Below are positions 51,133 to 59,722 of a stretch of 64,000 nt of DNA, one piece after another (positions within the stretch are counted from its first letter, which is position 1; each line of letters starts with the position of its first letter). Origin of the DNA: VXOI01 sp965261945. Lineage in GTDB: Bacteria > Chloroflexota > Dehalococcoidia > Lucifugimonadales > UBA3495. The notes under the pieces are model-generated. The model was given only the letters and a program-made list of their open reading frames with translations, was not told the DNA's origin and ran no database searches. Location: positions 930,001 through 994,000 of the forward strand of contig CBDHEF010000002.1 in the NCBI GenBank assembly GCA_965261945.1, given 5' to 3'. Position numbers and translations under genes: made by a program.

Positions 51133-51209
51133 GGCGAGCGTAGCCGAGTGGTCAAGGCGCCTGTCTGTGGCACAGGAGATCACGGGTTCGAACCCCGTCG
51201 CTCGCCCCA
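51133..51209 (+). tRNA. tRNA-His (anticodon GTG)
   Basis: The acceptor stem GCGAGCG pairs with CGCTCGC. The anticodon loop CTGTGGC, in the stem CCTGT/ACAGG, shows GTG. An extra G (51133) faces C73, the histidine tRNA identity pair, and CCA is encoded. T loop GGTTCGAACCC is normal. The D arm is AGCCGAGTGGTCAAGGC. Confidence 0.95.
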
Positions 51210-51230
51210 AAAGCGCCGCCACTGAACGGT

Positions 51231-51262
51231 CGCCACCTCCACCCCTCCCGGAGAGAGGGAAC
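51231..51262. repeat. Palindrome between the two tRNA genes
   Basis: CGCCACCTCCACCCCTCCCG then GAGAGAGGGAAC; a degenerate copy of the family inserted between tRNA-His and tRNA-Arg. Confidence 0.6.
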
Positions 51263-51281
51263 AACAGATAAAGTTGCCATT

Positions 51282-51357
51282 GCGCCTGTAGCTCAATGGA
51301 TAGAGCACTGGGCTTCGGACCCAGGGGCTGCGGGTTCGAGTCCTGCCAGGCGCGCCA
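51282..51357 (+). tRNA. tRNA-Arg (anticodon TCG)
   Basis: Acceptor GCGCCTG/CAGGCGC; anticodon loop CTTCGGA within the stem CTGGG/CCCAG gives TCG (reads CGA/CGG-type codons). CCA encoded. T arm GCGGGTTCGAGTCCTGC is regular. Confidence 0.95.
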
Positions 51358-51563
51358 CCTCCTTACCTACCGTTGCCGTCGTTGCCGTTTCCTTGTCTCG
51401 CTCGTTAATACGATGGATGCCTGCGCCTGGATTCGTGCCGCGCCACAACCGTTTCCGCTGATGTAGAATAGTAGTTCATCTGGCAATCGGCTTGCGGCCC
51501 GGTTACGGATGATGGCATATAATAAGCAATCTGGACGTTTCCGACACGGCACAGGAGGCGGTT

Positions 51564-52928
51564 ATGGCAATCGGGTCGAACGTGGACGCGGCGGCGCTGG
51601 ATTATGTATTGCAGACTGCCCAGGACGACGACGTGAAATTCGTCCGCCTCTGGTTTCCCGACATACTGGGCAACTTGAAGGGCTTCGCCATAAACGCTGC
51701 CGACCTGCGCGACGCCATCGAGGAAGGTGTCGGGTTCGACGGCTCGGCCATTGAGAGCTACGCCCGCTCCGACGAAAGCGATATGCGGGCCTTTCCCGAC
51801 CCCAACACCTTCACACTGTTGCCCTGGCGGCCCCACCAGAACGCGGTGGCCCGGATGTTCTGCGACATCCGGCGGCCCGGCGGCGAAGCATTCGCCGGCG
51901 ACTCCAGGGCCGTACTGAAACGCAACCTGGAGCGCCTGGCCCGCATGGGCTATACCTACTACGTCGGCACCGAGCTGGAATACTTCTACCTGAAAGACCC
52001 CGGAGACCCGAGAGGCAAAGAAAAGCCCGAACCGCTGGATCATAGCGGCTACTTCGACCAGGTGTCCGCCCAGCCCTCCAGCGACCTGCGGCGCGACACG
52101 GTACTGAACCTGGCCGAGATGGATGTTCCGGTCAAGTATTCGCACCACGAGGCCGCCCCCAGCCAGCACGAGATTGACCTGCAATACACCGACGCCCTGG
52201 CCATGGCCGACAGCGTGATGACCGCCCGGCTGGTGGTGAAGGAGCTGGCCCAGCTGCGGGGGGTCTACGCCACGTTCATGCCCAAGCCCATTGCCGGCGA
52301 GAATGGCTCCGGGATGCACATACACCAGTCTCTGTTTCAAGGCGAGAATAACGCCTTTTTCGACGAGGACGACGAGGATTACCTGTCGGACGTCGGGCGC
52401 AAGTTCATCGCCGGTCTGCTGCGCCATGCGCCGGAGATTACGCTGGTGACCAACCAGTGGGTGAATTCCTACAAGCGGCTGGTGCCGGGCTACGAGGCCC
52501 CGGCCTACGTTTCATGGTCTCATGTCAACCGGGCCGACCTGGTGCGGGTGCCGGCCTACAAGCCCGGCTACGAAAGCTCCATGCGGATCGAGTACCGCGC
52601 GCCGGACCCCGCCTGCAACCCCTACCTGGCCTTCAGCGCGATGCTGGCGGCGGGCATGAAGGGGATCGCAGAGGACTATCCGGCCCCACCGCCGCTGTCC
52701 GGCAACGCATCTGGCATGAGCGAGGCGCAACGGCAGGCGTTGGGCGTCCGGTCGCTCCCCACCAGCCTGGGCCACGCCATCGCCCTGGCCGAAGACAGCG
52801 AGCTTCTCCGCGAGGCTCTGGGTCCCCACATATTCCCCAGCTTCATCCAGAACAAGCGGATGGAGTGGGAGGAATACTGCTCGCAGGTCACCGACTACGA
52901 AATCAGCCGTTACCTGCACCGGCTGTAG
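51564..52928 (+). CDS. glnA: Glutamine synthetase type I
   Basis: 454 residues, ATG behind AGGAGG. Makes glutamine from glutamate, ammonia and ATP; central nitrogen assimilation. Signatures: GFDGSAIESYARSDESDM, YYVGTELEYFYL (metal-binding Glu), KPIAGENGSGMHIHQSLF (ATP site), RIEYRAPDPACNPYLAFSAM. The usual adenylylation site, with a tyrosine in an N-(L/I)-Y motif near residue 390, reads NASGMSEAQR, so the tyrosine is absent and adenylylation control is unlikely. A perfect terminator follows at 52961-53000. Confidence 0.96.
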   Translation: MAIGSNVDAAALDYVLQTAQDDDVKFVRLWFPDILGNLKGFAINAADLRDAIEEGVGFDGSAIESYARSDESDMRAFPDPNTFTLLPWRPHQNAVARMFCDIRRPGGEAFAGDSRAVLKRNLERLARMGYTYYVGTELEYFYLKDPGDPRGKEKPEPLDHSGYFDQVSAQPSSDLRRDTVLNLAEMDVPVKYSHHEAAPSQHEIDLQYTDALAMADSVMTARLVVKELAQLRGVYATFMPKPIAGENGSGMHIHQSLFQGENNAFFDEDDEDYLSDVGRKFIAGLLRHAPEITLVTNQWVNSYKRLVPGYEAPAYVSWSHVNRADLVRVPAYKPGYESSMRIEYRAPDPACNPYLAFSAMLAAGMKGIAEDYPAPPPLSGNASGMSEAQRQALGVRSLPTSLGHAIALAEDSELLREALGPHIFPSFIQNKRMEWEEYCSQVTDYEISRYLHRL

Positions 52929-52960
52929 GCCGCTCCCGCGCTTCACCTCAATCTCGATGA

Positions 52961-53000
52961 CAAAATAGGAGGCCCCCGGTACCGGGGGCCTCCTATTTTG
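52961..53000. terminator. Bidirectional terminator of glnA and the small peptide gene
   Basis: Perfect inverted repeat with 20-bp arms (CAAAATAGGAGGCCCCCGGT and its complement), giving a U-rich end on either strand. Confidence 0.95.
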
Positions 53001-53031
53001 CGCTGTGCCGAGAGCCTGCTGGACGGAGGAA

Positions 53032-53157
53032 CTACACCGAGTAGTCACAGCCGCCACTGGGGTGGCTGCCGTCGGAACCGCCATCGGCGGCAACAGGGAC
53101 GACCGCGGCAATGGTCAGCAGGGCCACGAACACCAGGGGAATCAGGATACGTCGCAT
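53032..53157 (-). CDS. Small secreted peptide (41 residues)
   Basis: An ATG at 53157 sits behind GGGAGGCTGGAG. The product starts MRRILIPLVFVALLTIAAVV and ends with a short mature part, ADGGSDGSHPSGGCDYSV: a clear signal peptide (cleavage likely after VPVAA) and one cysteine. It ends 32 bp before the shared terminator with glnA, so it is a compact, well-bounded transcription unit. Too short for homology by eye. Could be a secreted signal, toxin or small membrane peptide. Confidence 0.68.
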   Translation of the reverse strand: MRRILIPLVFVALLTIAAVVPVAADGGSDGSHPSGGCDYSV

Positions 53158-53443
53158 CTCCAGCCTCCCGGAATTCGGCAGAATACCCCAACTCTATCAG
53201 CCCTGCCCGGCCAAATCAACCCGCCACCGCAGGACGCCAAACCGGGAGTTGTCCTGGCGGGTGCGAGAATCCGCTTACGCCGCAGGTTCCGCCTCCCCGG
53301 CAATTCAGGGACTCAACGACGTCGCACAACAGTTCCCAATGACCGCGAATGGCAATTTGAATAGCACATTTTCATGGATATATTTCCATTATTATGTTTA
53401 TGTCAGCCTCTGACCACGAACAGGACAAACTTTGTGCAGACAA

Positions 53444-53936
53444 ATGAGCCTTGCCAGAAAGCGTATCGCCGTCGTTCCGCTGTCCGTCGGAGCAATCCTG
53501 GCCATCGCCGCCGCGGTGCAGTTGGCCACGGCCCGGGAAGGCGACGGCAATACGGGGCCACGCTGCGGGTGCAATGATGGCGGTCGCCGGAACTGCCGTC
53601 TGGTGGGTGCTGCCGGGGGAAGAGAGGCCGCTCAGCGCTCGGGAGACCGTGGAGGATATCTGCGGCTCCTCTACCAGCCCGAGTTATTATGGCGTCTTGG
53701 CGGTGATGACCCATACAAACAGCAACGTGGTCTTCGTGGAAAGGACGGAATGCAGGAAATCACCTGACAGGAAACACTACGTTGTCAGCGACGGGGCCGG
53801 GAATCAGATAGGCGAAGCGATAGTGGTGTACCGACAGGCTTCCAGTCGAGACGCTACGACACAGACGAGTCAATCAGGTGAAATCCGGGACATTTACCTG
53901 CGCCGTATGGACGATTCAGGTCAGTGGGAAGAATGA
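53444..53936 (+). pseudogene. Possible frameshifted membrane protein
   Basis: One frame from an ATG at 53444 encodes a basic start and a span (IAVVPLSVGAILAIAAAVQL), then loses sense. The adjacent frame from about 53560 encodes AGAMMAVAGTAVWWVLPGEE and a sensible soluble part (VLAVMTHTNSNVVFVERTEC, KHYVVSDGAGNQIGE, GEIRDIYLRRMDDSGQWEE) to 53936. Joined by one frameshift near 53555 they would give a two-span protein. Alternatively only the second part, from the ATG at 53574, is used (120 residues). Confidence 0.5.
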
Positions 53937-54247
53937 CAAACGCATATAGGGCCAAAGCCAGGCAGCGGCTCCGCCGCCACCGCCCGCTCAACCCAATCAG
54001 GCAGCTCGGGTTCAGCGGACGACCCCCTTATGTTCCGTGGGTTGCCGATGGAGATAGAGAGGCGCGACGTCGAATTTCGCTTCGTCGGAAGTGATAATCA
54101 CCTTCTTGGACCCCGGCAGCGACTGGGCGGAAATACGAAGACACAACGCGACCGTGAGCAACGGCCCGTAAATCTCTCCCGATGTATAATCAGCCTCGCA
54201 TCGCCCCGGCCCAGCGCCGAGGCGCAGCCAACATCGGGAGTGAAATC
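53937..54247. other. Intergenic region before the Gfo/Idh/MocA gene
   Basis: 311 bp. No convincing gene. On the minus strand a short open stretch (to a stop at about 54017) encodes GSKKVIITSDEAKFDVAPLY, which has protein-like composition, but no start or ribosome site was found. Confidence 0.45.
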
Positions 54248-55345
54248 ATGGCCGACAAAATCCGTCTCGGCATCATCGGCGCCAGCCCCACGGTGGGGTG
54301 GGCGCACCGTTCCCACCTGCCCGCCATAGCCGCCAGCCCGGAGTACGAACTGACCGGCGTCTGCACCACCCGCATGGAGACCGCCGAGGAGTCGCAGCGC
54401 CAGTACGGGGCGCGGCTGGCCTTCGACAACTACCAGGATATGCTGGCCCACCCCGACATCGACGCCGTGGCCGTGGTGCTGCGGGTGCCAGCCCACTACC
54501 AGATAACCAAGGACGCCCTCAACGCCGGCAAGCACGTCTTCACCGAGTGGCCGCTGGGCCGCACCACCGGCGAGGCCGAGGAACTGGCCGACTTGGCCCG
54601 CGACAAGGGGGTCCGGGCCGTGGTGGGCCTGCAAGCCCGCGCCGCGCCCGCAGTGCTCCAAATGAAGCAGCTCGTCGAGCAGGGCTACGTCGGCGAGATT
54701 ATGTCCTGCTCCATGACACTGGTTCGCGGCGGCGTGCTGGCCCGTCCCTCGGGCCGCACCTGGCAGCGGGACGACGAGCTGGGAGCCAACACCCTGACCA
54801 TCGCCACCGGCCACTCCGTGGACGCCATGCGCTTCGTTGTCGGCGACTTTGCCGAGGTATCGGCCATAGTCTCCACGCAATGCTCGCAGTGGTACGAGAC
54901 CGACACCGACCAGTACCTTGACGTCACCGCCCCGGACAATATCCTGATTAACGGGCGGCTGACCAACGGCGCGGTGGTCTCCGCCCACGTAGCCAGCATC
55001 CCGTGGGCCGGCAGCGGCTATCGCCTGGAAGTCTACGGGCGGGAAGGCACGCTGATTGCCGATTCCGAAGACTCGCCGCAGCTTGGCCCGGTGCGGATTC
55101 ATGGAGCGCGGGGGAGCGACGACCTGGAGGAACTGTCCATCTCAGGACAGCACCGCTTCGTGCTGGAGGGTATGCCCGAGGGCGCGCCCTACAACGTGGG
55201 ACAGCTCTACTATATGTTCGGCGAGGCCATCCGGGGCCAGGGCGAGCGCCAGCCCGACTTCGACACGGCGGTGGAGTTGCACCGGCTGGTAGACGCCCTG
55301 CGCCGCTCCTCGGAGCAGAAGCAGGCCGTGCCGGTGGGAAGCTGA
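54248..55345 (+). CDS. Gfo/Idh/MocA-family oxidoreductase
   Basis: 365 residues from the ATG giving MADKIRLGIIGASPTVGWAH (ATCGGGAG upstream). N-terminal NAD(P)-binding Rossmann domain (GIIGASPTVGW, a variant of GxGxxG; VVLRVPAHYQITKDALNAGK with the EKP-like signature read as FTEWPLGRTTGEA). C-terminal alpha/beta domain with VYGREGTLIADSEDS. Oxidises or reduces sugar or related hydroxyls. The usual EKP motif, whose lysine is often catalytic, is EWP here, so catalysis may differ. Confidence 0.88.
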   Translation: MADKIRLGIIGASPTVGWAHRSHLPAIAASPEYELTGVCTTRMETAEESQRQYGARLAFDNYQDMLAHPDIDAVAVVLRVPAHYQITKDALNAGKHVFTEWPLGRTTGEAEELADLARDKGVRAVVGLQARAAPAVLQMKQLVEQGYVGEIMSCSMTLVRGGVLARPSGRTWQRDDELGANTLTIATGHSVDAMRFVVGDFAEVSAIVSTQCSQWYETDTDQYLDVTAPDNILINGRLTNGAVVSAHVASIPWAGSGYRLEVYGREGTLIADSEDSPQLGPVRIHGARGSDDLEELSISGQHRFVLEGMPEGAPYNVGQLYYMFGEAIRGQGERQPDFDTAVELHRLVDALRRSSEQKQAVPVGS

Positions 55346-55380
55346 GACCTTCCACCGGCCCATGACGCTCCGGGCCAGGC

Positions 55381-56541
55381 TCAGGGTGCGGTGGCTACCA
55401 GAAGCACCTGCACCGCGACCTCGTCGGCCAGATAGACCACCGACCGGGCCGTAGGCTTGGCCAATCCCAACTGCTCCCAGGTAAACGTGGTCCGGGCCAG
55501 AATGTTGATGGCGTTTCCGTCATTTCGGGCCGTCACGTCAAACACCAACGGCGTGACGGTCTCCCCGATTTTTATGGAGCCGGTGAGTTGCCCGGTTGTC
55601 TCCTCGCCGTCCAAGAAGCTCTGGGGCAGGTCGGGCAACTGGCCGACGGTAACGACTGCTTCGGGGGTGTCTGGGAACAAACTGCTGCGTATGTACTGGT
55701 CCCGGAACTGCTGGTCACTCTCCAGCGAGTGCAGGTCAAGGGTCACCACCGACGGCTGCCCGTCCAGGTTGGCCACGCCGCTCAAGCCCTCGCCGGTAAT
55801 AACTGCTTTGAAACGAATGGGTGCGCGGCCCAGCTCTTCCTCTACCTCGAAGGTGATTTTTGACCCCTCTCCGACGATGAACTGCTGGCCCGGCTCTCCG
55901 CCCGCGGCAGAGGCGGCGGTCGGGGGAGGTTCAGGCGTTGGCTCTGCCGGCACGGATGTAGCGGCGGAACGAGTAACCCGCGCAGTCGCCTCGGCGGTCG
56001 ATGGCACTGCTGCGGTCGTGGCTGTCGGTGGAGCCGTGGTTGCCGTCGGTATGGGAGCCGACGGCGTTGCGGCCGCCGTTGGCGGTGGCGGCAGGGCTAG
56101 TTCCCCGCTTTCCGCGTCGCCCTGCGTTACCAGCGCGAACCCCACCGCGAGAGCGATGACCACCGATACAAACGGCGACCATTTCAACAATCCCATGGCA
56201 GGCTTCCGGGACAATGAGGCCAGCAACGGCGTGAGCGCTGCGCAGACAACAACGACAATAGCCGCGAGGGGCGCCATGAAGGACACCATACGGTCCAGCT
56301 GGGTGTTCCCCACGAACGCGATCGCGAGGGCGATGACGAACAGGCCGGCCAGCGCCCCGAGGAACCACAGCATACGGTCGCTATAACGAGTCCACAGGAA
56401 GCCGGAAATCACCCCCACAACCAAGGCCGCCACCGCGACCGTGGCGCTGTTGAAAGCGCTGTCCAACGGAGAATGTAGCGGAAGAGACACCAGCGCCGCG
56501 ATTACAGCGGCAATAGCTCCGGCGGTTAGTCCTGCGAGCAT
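55381..56541 (-). CDS. YceI-like domain protein with multi-span N-terminus
   Basis: 386 residues from the ATG at 56541 (CGGAGGG upstream). Residues 1-150 hold four or five spans (GLTAGAIAAVIAALVSLPLH, VAALVVGVISGFLW, LGALAGLFVIALAIAFVG, APLAAIVVVVCAALTPLLAS). A Pro/Thr/Ala-rich linker follows to about 215. The C-terminal domain (EGSKITFEVEEELGRAPIRF, VTLDLHSLESDQQFRDQYIR, FEWEQ-like FTWEQLGLAKPTA) resembles YceI lipocalin-like isoprenoid-binding proteins. The fusion to spans is uncommon. A role in quinone or lipid handling at the membrane is plausible. Confidence 0.82.
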   Translation of the reverse strand: MLAGLTAGAIAAVIAALVSLPLHSPLDSAFNSATVAVAALVVGVISGFLWTRYSDRMLWFLGALAGLFVIALAIAFVGNTQLDRMVSFMAPLAAIVVVVCAALTPLLASLSRKPAMGLLKWSPFVSVVIALAVGFALVTQGDAESGELALPPPPTAAATPSAPIPTATTAPPTATTAAVPSTAEATARVTRSAATSVPAEPTPEPPPTAASAAGGEPGQQFIVGEGSKITFEVEEELGRAPIRFKAVITGEGLSGVANLDGQPSVVTLDLHSLESDQQFRDQYIRSSLFPDTPEAVVTVGQLPDLPQSFLDGEETTGQLTGSIKIGETVTPLVFDVTARNDGNAINILARTTFTWEQLGLAKPTARSVVYLADEVAVQVLLVATAP

Positions 56542-56667
56542 CTCTTGATCCCTCCGTTGATCCGGGGCTGCCACCCCAACATTCCCGATTACCTTTACGA
56601 TTATAGTCAAGAATGTGGAGAAAACACGGCTTTCGGAATCCAAAACCAGTCAGAATGCAGGAACAGA

Positions 56668-56698
56668 AACAGGGGCGGGATGATGTCCCGCCCCTGTT
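56668..56698 (-). terminator. Hairpin after gamma-glutamyltransferase
   Basis: Perfect 13-bp arms AACAGGGGCGGGA / TCCCGCCCCTGTT, loop TGATG, 52 bp after the gene. Confidence 0.8.
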
Positions 56699-56749
56699 GA
56701 GCTTCGCGTATGATGCGCCCCATGCCGTCCCTGCGGCTGCCGCTTCCGC

Positions 56750-58591
56750 CTAGACCGCGAGGGCGTAGCAGGCCCGGCGCGGGTCGGCGCCGGTGCTGAG
56801 GTAGCCGGTCTCCGTGTCGCGCACGGACACTGTGGCCCCCATCCCGCAGTCAACGGTCCTCGCTATTTTGTGGCCCATCGCCCGCAGTTCCTCGGCGGTG
56901 GTCTCCGGGATGGCTTGCTCCAGGTCCAGCCTGCCCGGATGGTAGACGTGGGGGTAGAAGGAGTTGACGTTGCTCTGCGTCGCAAAGCGCGGAGTTTCCA
57001 CTGCCTGCTGCGGGTCCATGCCGAACAGGATGACGTTCAGCATCAACTGCACGTTGGCCTGGGTCTGGTTGTCGCCGCCGGGGCAGCCGACAGTCATAAC
57101 CGGCTGGCCGTCCTTGCTGATGATGTAGTTCACCAGAGTAGTCCGAGGACGCTTTCCCGGCTCCACGACGTTGGGATGCCCGTCCTCGCAGTTGAACATC
57201 TCGATGCGAGTGCTGAGGGCGCAGCCCAACACCGGGAAGAACACCGACTTGCCGAAGGCCCCGCCGCTTATTGTGCCGCACACCATGTTGCCCTGCCGGT
57301 CCATGGCCGAGACGTGAGTCGTTCCCTCTTTCGCCGAGGCGTCCGCCGTAGCGGGGTCGGAGGGAGCGGGCAGGCCATTGCTACCGTGTGCGCCCCCGTT
57401 TCCATGTACGTTAGGGCCGCGGGACTTCTTGGAGTACCGCCACGGGTCGCCGCCTTCGGGCTGCGCGGGGTAGGCGGTCTCCAGATCAATCAGGCGGGCG
57501 CGTTCGGCAGCGTATTCCTTGGACAGCAGGCCGTCGATGGGGATTGTGGAGAAGTCGGGGTCGCCATAGTGGGCCTCCCGGTCTCCGAAGCCCAGCTTGA
57601 TCGCTTCGGCGACGGTATGGATGTAGGCCGGGCTGTTATGGCCCATGGCCCGCAGGTCGAAACGCTCCAGCATATTCAGCGTCTGCATCAGGACCGGCCC
57701 CTGCGTCCACGAGTCCTGCCCGTGAATCTCGTAGCCGTGGAAGGTGGTCTTGACCGGCGTTTCGTACTGAGACTTGTAGGCCGCCAGATCTTCCATCGAC
57801 ATTATGCCGCCGACACTGGCCACCGAGTCGGCAATCTGCTGGGCCACCGGCCCGCGATAGAACGTATCCCGCGCTTTCTGAAGGCCCTCTACTCTCGACA
57901 GGGTGGGGCCGTTGCCTGAACCGGGCAGCATGGCCCGAAGCGTGTTGGCCAGTCCGGGCTGCACCAGCCGCGTCCCGGCGGCGGGAACCTGCCGGTTGTG
58001 GTAGAACACGTCCCAGCCGCCCGGCCCGTACAGGTCGAACTGCTGCGCCGTCGCGCCCGAATCCAGACGGTCGAGCATATATTCATAGTTTGGGATACCG
58101 TCGGTGGCGTAGCTGATGGCCGGGGCCAGGATTTCGTCGATGCTCTTGGCGCCGTAGCGCTCAGCCAGCGAGATGAAGGCGTGCACCACACCGGGCAGGG
58201 TGAAGGACAAGTGGGATTGCTGGTGTCCGGGTCCGGTTGGGATGCGCTCCAGGCCCTGCGACCTGTAAAAATCCGGGGTGGCTTTGCCGGGGGCGGTGCC
58301 CTGACCGCTGAGCGACAGCAACTCACCGCTGGCCGAGTCGTAGAGCATGAACACGCCTTCGGCGGCGAGGGAATACGATGCAATCGGCTCCACCACGGCG
58401 GCGGCGAACCCGGCGGCCACCAGGGCGTCAAAGGCGTTGCCGCCGCTCAGCAGCATCCGCATTCCGGCCATCGAAGTGAGGTAGTGGCCGCTGGAAATCA
58501 CGCCCTCGGTGGATCGAATAACGGGGCGTCCGGTAGATCGCTGGGTGGTGTTGCCCTGTTCGGTGTTTACCGGAGTCTGCTGGTTTGCCAT
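56750..58591 (-). CDS. Gamma-glutamyltransferase family protein
   Basis: 613 residues. Ntn-hydrolase that matures by autocleavage before the catalytic threonine in KEGTTHVSAMDRQGNMV. VSSGHYLTSMAGMRMLLSGG and GGNAFDALVAAGFAAAVVEP are typical of the N-terminal half; MTVGCPGGDNQTQANVQLML replaces the usual glycine-rich oxyanion loop. No signal peptide is obvious, so it may be cytoplasmic. Substrates: glutathione, other gamma-glutamyl compounds or related acyl amides. Confidence 0.9.
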   Translation of the reverse strand: MANQQTPVNTEQGNTTQRSTGRPVIRSTEGVISSGHYLTSMAGMRMLLSGGNAFDALVAAGFAAAVVEPIASYSLAAEGVFMLYDSASGELLSLSGQGTAPGKATPDFYRSQGLERIPTGPGHQQSHLSFTLPGVVHAFISLAERYGAKSIDEILAPAISYATDGIPNYEYMLDRLDSGATAQQFDLYGPGGWDVFYHNRQVPAAGTRLVQPGLANTLRAMLPGSGNGPTLSRVEGLQKARDTFYRGPVAQQIADSVASVGGIMSMEDLAAYKSQYETPVKTTFHGYEIHGQDSWTQGPVLMQTLNMLERFDLRAMGHNSPAYIHTVAEAIKLGFGDREAHYGDPDFSTIPIDGLLSKEYAAERARLIDLETAYPAQPEGGDPWRYSKKSRGPNVHGNGGAHGSNGLPAPSDPATADASAKEGTTHVSAMDRQGNMVCGTISGGAFGKSVFFPVLGCALSTRIEMFNCEDGHPNVVEPGKRPRTTLVNYIISKDGQPVMTVGCPGGDNQTQANVQLMLNVILFGMDPQQAVETPRFATQSNVNSFYPHVYHPGRLDLEQAIPETTAEELRAMGHKIARTVDCGMGATVSVRDTETGYLSTGADPRRACYALAV

Positions 58592-58633
58592 CTCGGCTCC
58601 TGAAATTATCGAATTCAGAAACGTCGGGGAATC

Positions 58634-58669
58634 CCCTCACCCTAACCTTCTCCCGGAGGGAGAGGGAAC
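58634..58669. repeat. Intergenic palindrome between Nudix and GGT genes
   Basis: CCCTCACCCTAACCTTCTCC then CGGAGGGAGAGGGAACT; close to consensus. Confidence 0.8.
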
Positions 58670-58699
58670 TCTATGAGGCGTGTCCCGCTTTGACGGCTA

Positions 58700-59530
58700 T
58701 TATACGTCCACCACCGCGTCCTTGCCGGGGAAGGCAACGACCCCATCGCCGTCTACCAGGTGCGCCGGCATAAAGTACTCGCGGGTGTCGGGGCCACCGA
58801 AGCCCGGGATGAAGGACTGCACCACGCCCTCCGACTCCAAGGCGGCGCGGACTATCTGCTTGTTGAAGTTGCTGATGTCCTCGCGGGACAGGAATTCGTC
58901 AACCGGCAACCAGAGGCATTCCTGAATCTCGTCGGCCTGCATGGTGATGTCCCTGCTCAACGGACGGAGCCGTCCGACGAAGTAGATGTCGGACTTGCCG
59001 TAGCGGTAGCCGTGCCATTGCCGGAAGCAGGCGATGGACTGGAACTCGGCCTGCACCCCGGTCTCCTCCAGCACCTCGCGCTCCACCGCATCGGCCAGGT
59101 GCTCGCCGGGATGCAGTGCGCCGCCGGGCAGTTTCAGGGTCGGCGGTCGTCCGGCGGCGCCGTAGATTTCCCGCACCACCAGCAGTTCGCGCTCCGGTGT
59201 CAGCACCACGCCGCCGATGCCGATGTAGTGAGTGGCGAAATTGGGAACCCACGCGCCCTCTTGCAGAATTGCCGTGAGCATCAGGTAGTCGTCGCCGCTA
59301 TGGTGGAAGATGAATCCTCGGTTGACCGCCTCGGGAATCAGCGCAGACTTGCCGATGGGCACTTCCAGCCACGCCGCCTTGATACCGTCGGCGGTCCACT
59401 GTTCCAGGGAAGCGTCAAGCCGCAGAGCAAACTCGGCGGCATCGGCGGGCAGTTCACCCGGCGCAATGACCATGCCGCCGAAGGGATTGGCCCTAGCTTC
59501 CAATAACTGCTTGCTGGACAACTGAGTCAT
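58700..59530 (-). CDS. Nudix hydrolase with N-terminal pre-Nudix domain (NUDT6-like)
   Basis: 276 residues, ATG behind GAGGCG. N-terminal third resembles the N-acetyltransferase-like pre-Nudix fold of NUDT6-type proteins (AWLEVPIGKSALIPEAVNRG, FHHSGDDYLMLTAIL). The Nudix box GGALHPGEHLADAVEREVLE followed by ETGVQAEF is complete, with upstream RPPTLKLPGG. Substrate unknown; possibly NAD(H), CoA or nucleoside diphosphate derivatives. Confidence 0.9.
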   Translation of the reverse strand: MTQLSSKQLLEARANPFGGMVIAPGELPADAAEFALRLDASLEQWTADGIKAAWLEVPIGKSALIPEAVNRGFIFHHSGDDYLMLTAILQEGAWVPNFATHYIGIGGVVLTPERELLVVREIYGAAGRPPTLKLPGGALHPGEHLADAVEREVLEETGVQAEFQSIACFRQWHGYRYGKSDIYFVGRLRPLSRDITMQADEIQECLWLPVDEFLSREDISNFNKQIVRAALESEGVVQSFIPGFGGPDTREYFMPAHLVDGDGVVAFPGKDAVVDV

Positions 59531-59722
59531 TGGCGCCTCGCATTCAATGCAGGATTAGCGGACTCTACGCCCGCCGCCGCCAATGCTAAGGCGCATCTGC
59601 GATGGCGTCAAATCCGCTGACATCCACGCCTTGCGCCGACGGTTACCAGCAGGGACAATACTGGCAGTCATTAACGTGAGCGCACCGCGCACCCCCCCGG
59701 GTGGAAAGGAAGCATCTCCGAC

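Noticed and set aside
54017..54185. Minus-strand stretch encoding GSKKVIITSDEAKFDVAPLY
   Set aside because: No start codon with a ribosome site; kept only as a note on the intergenic region.
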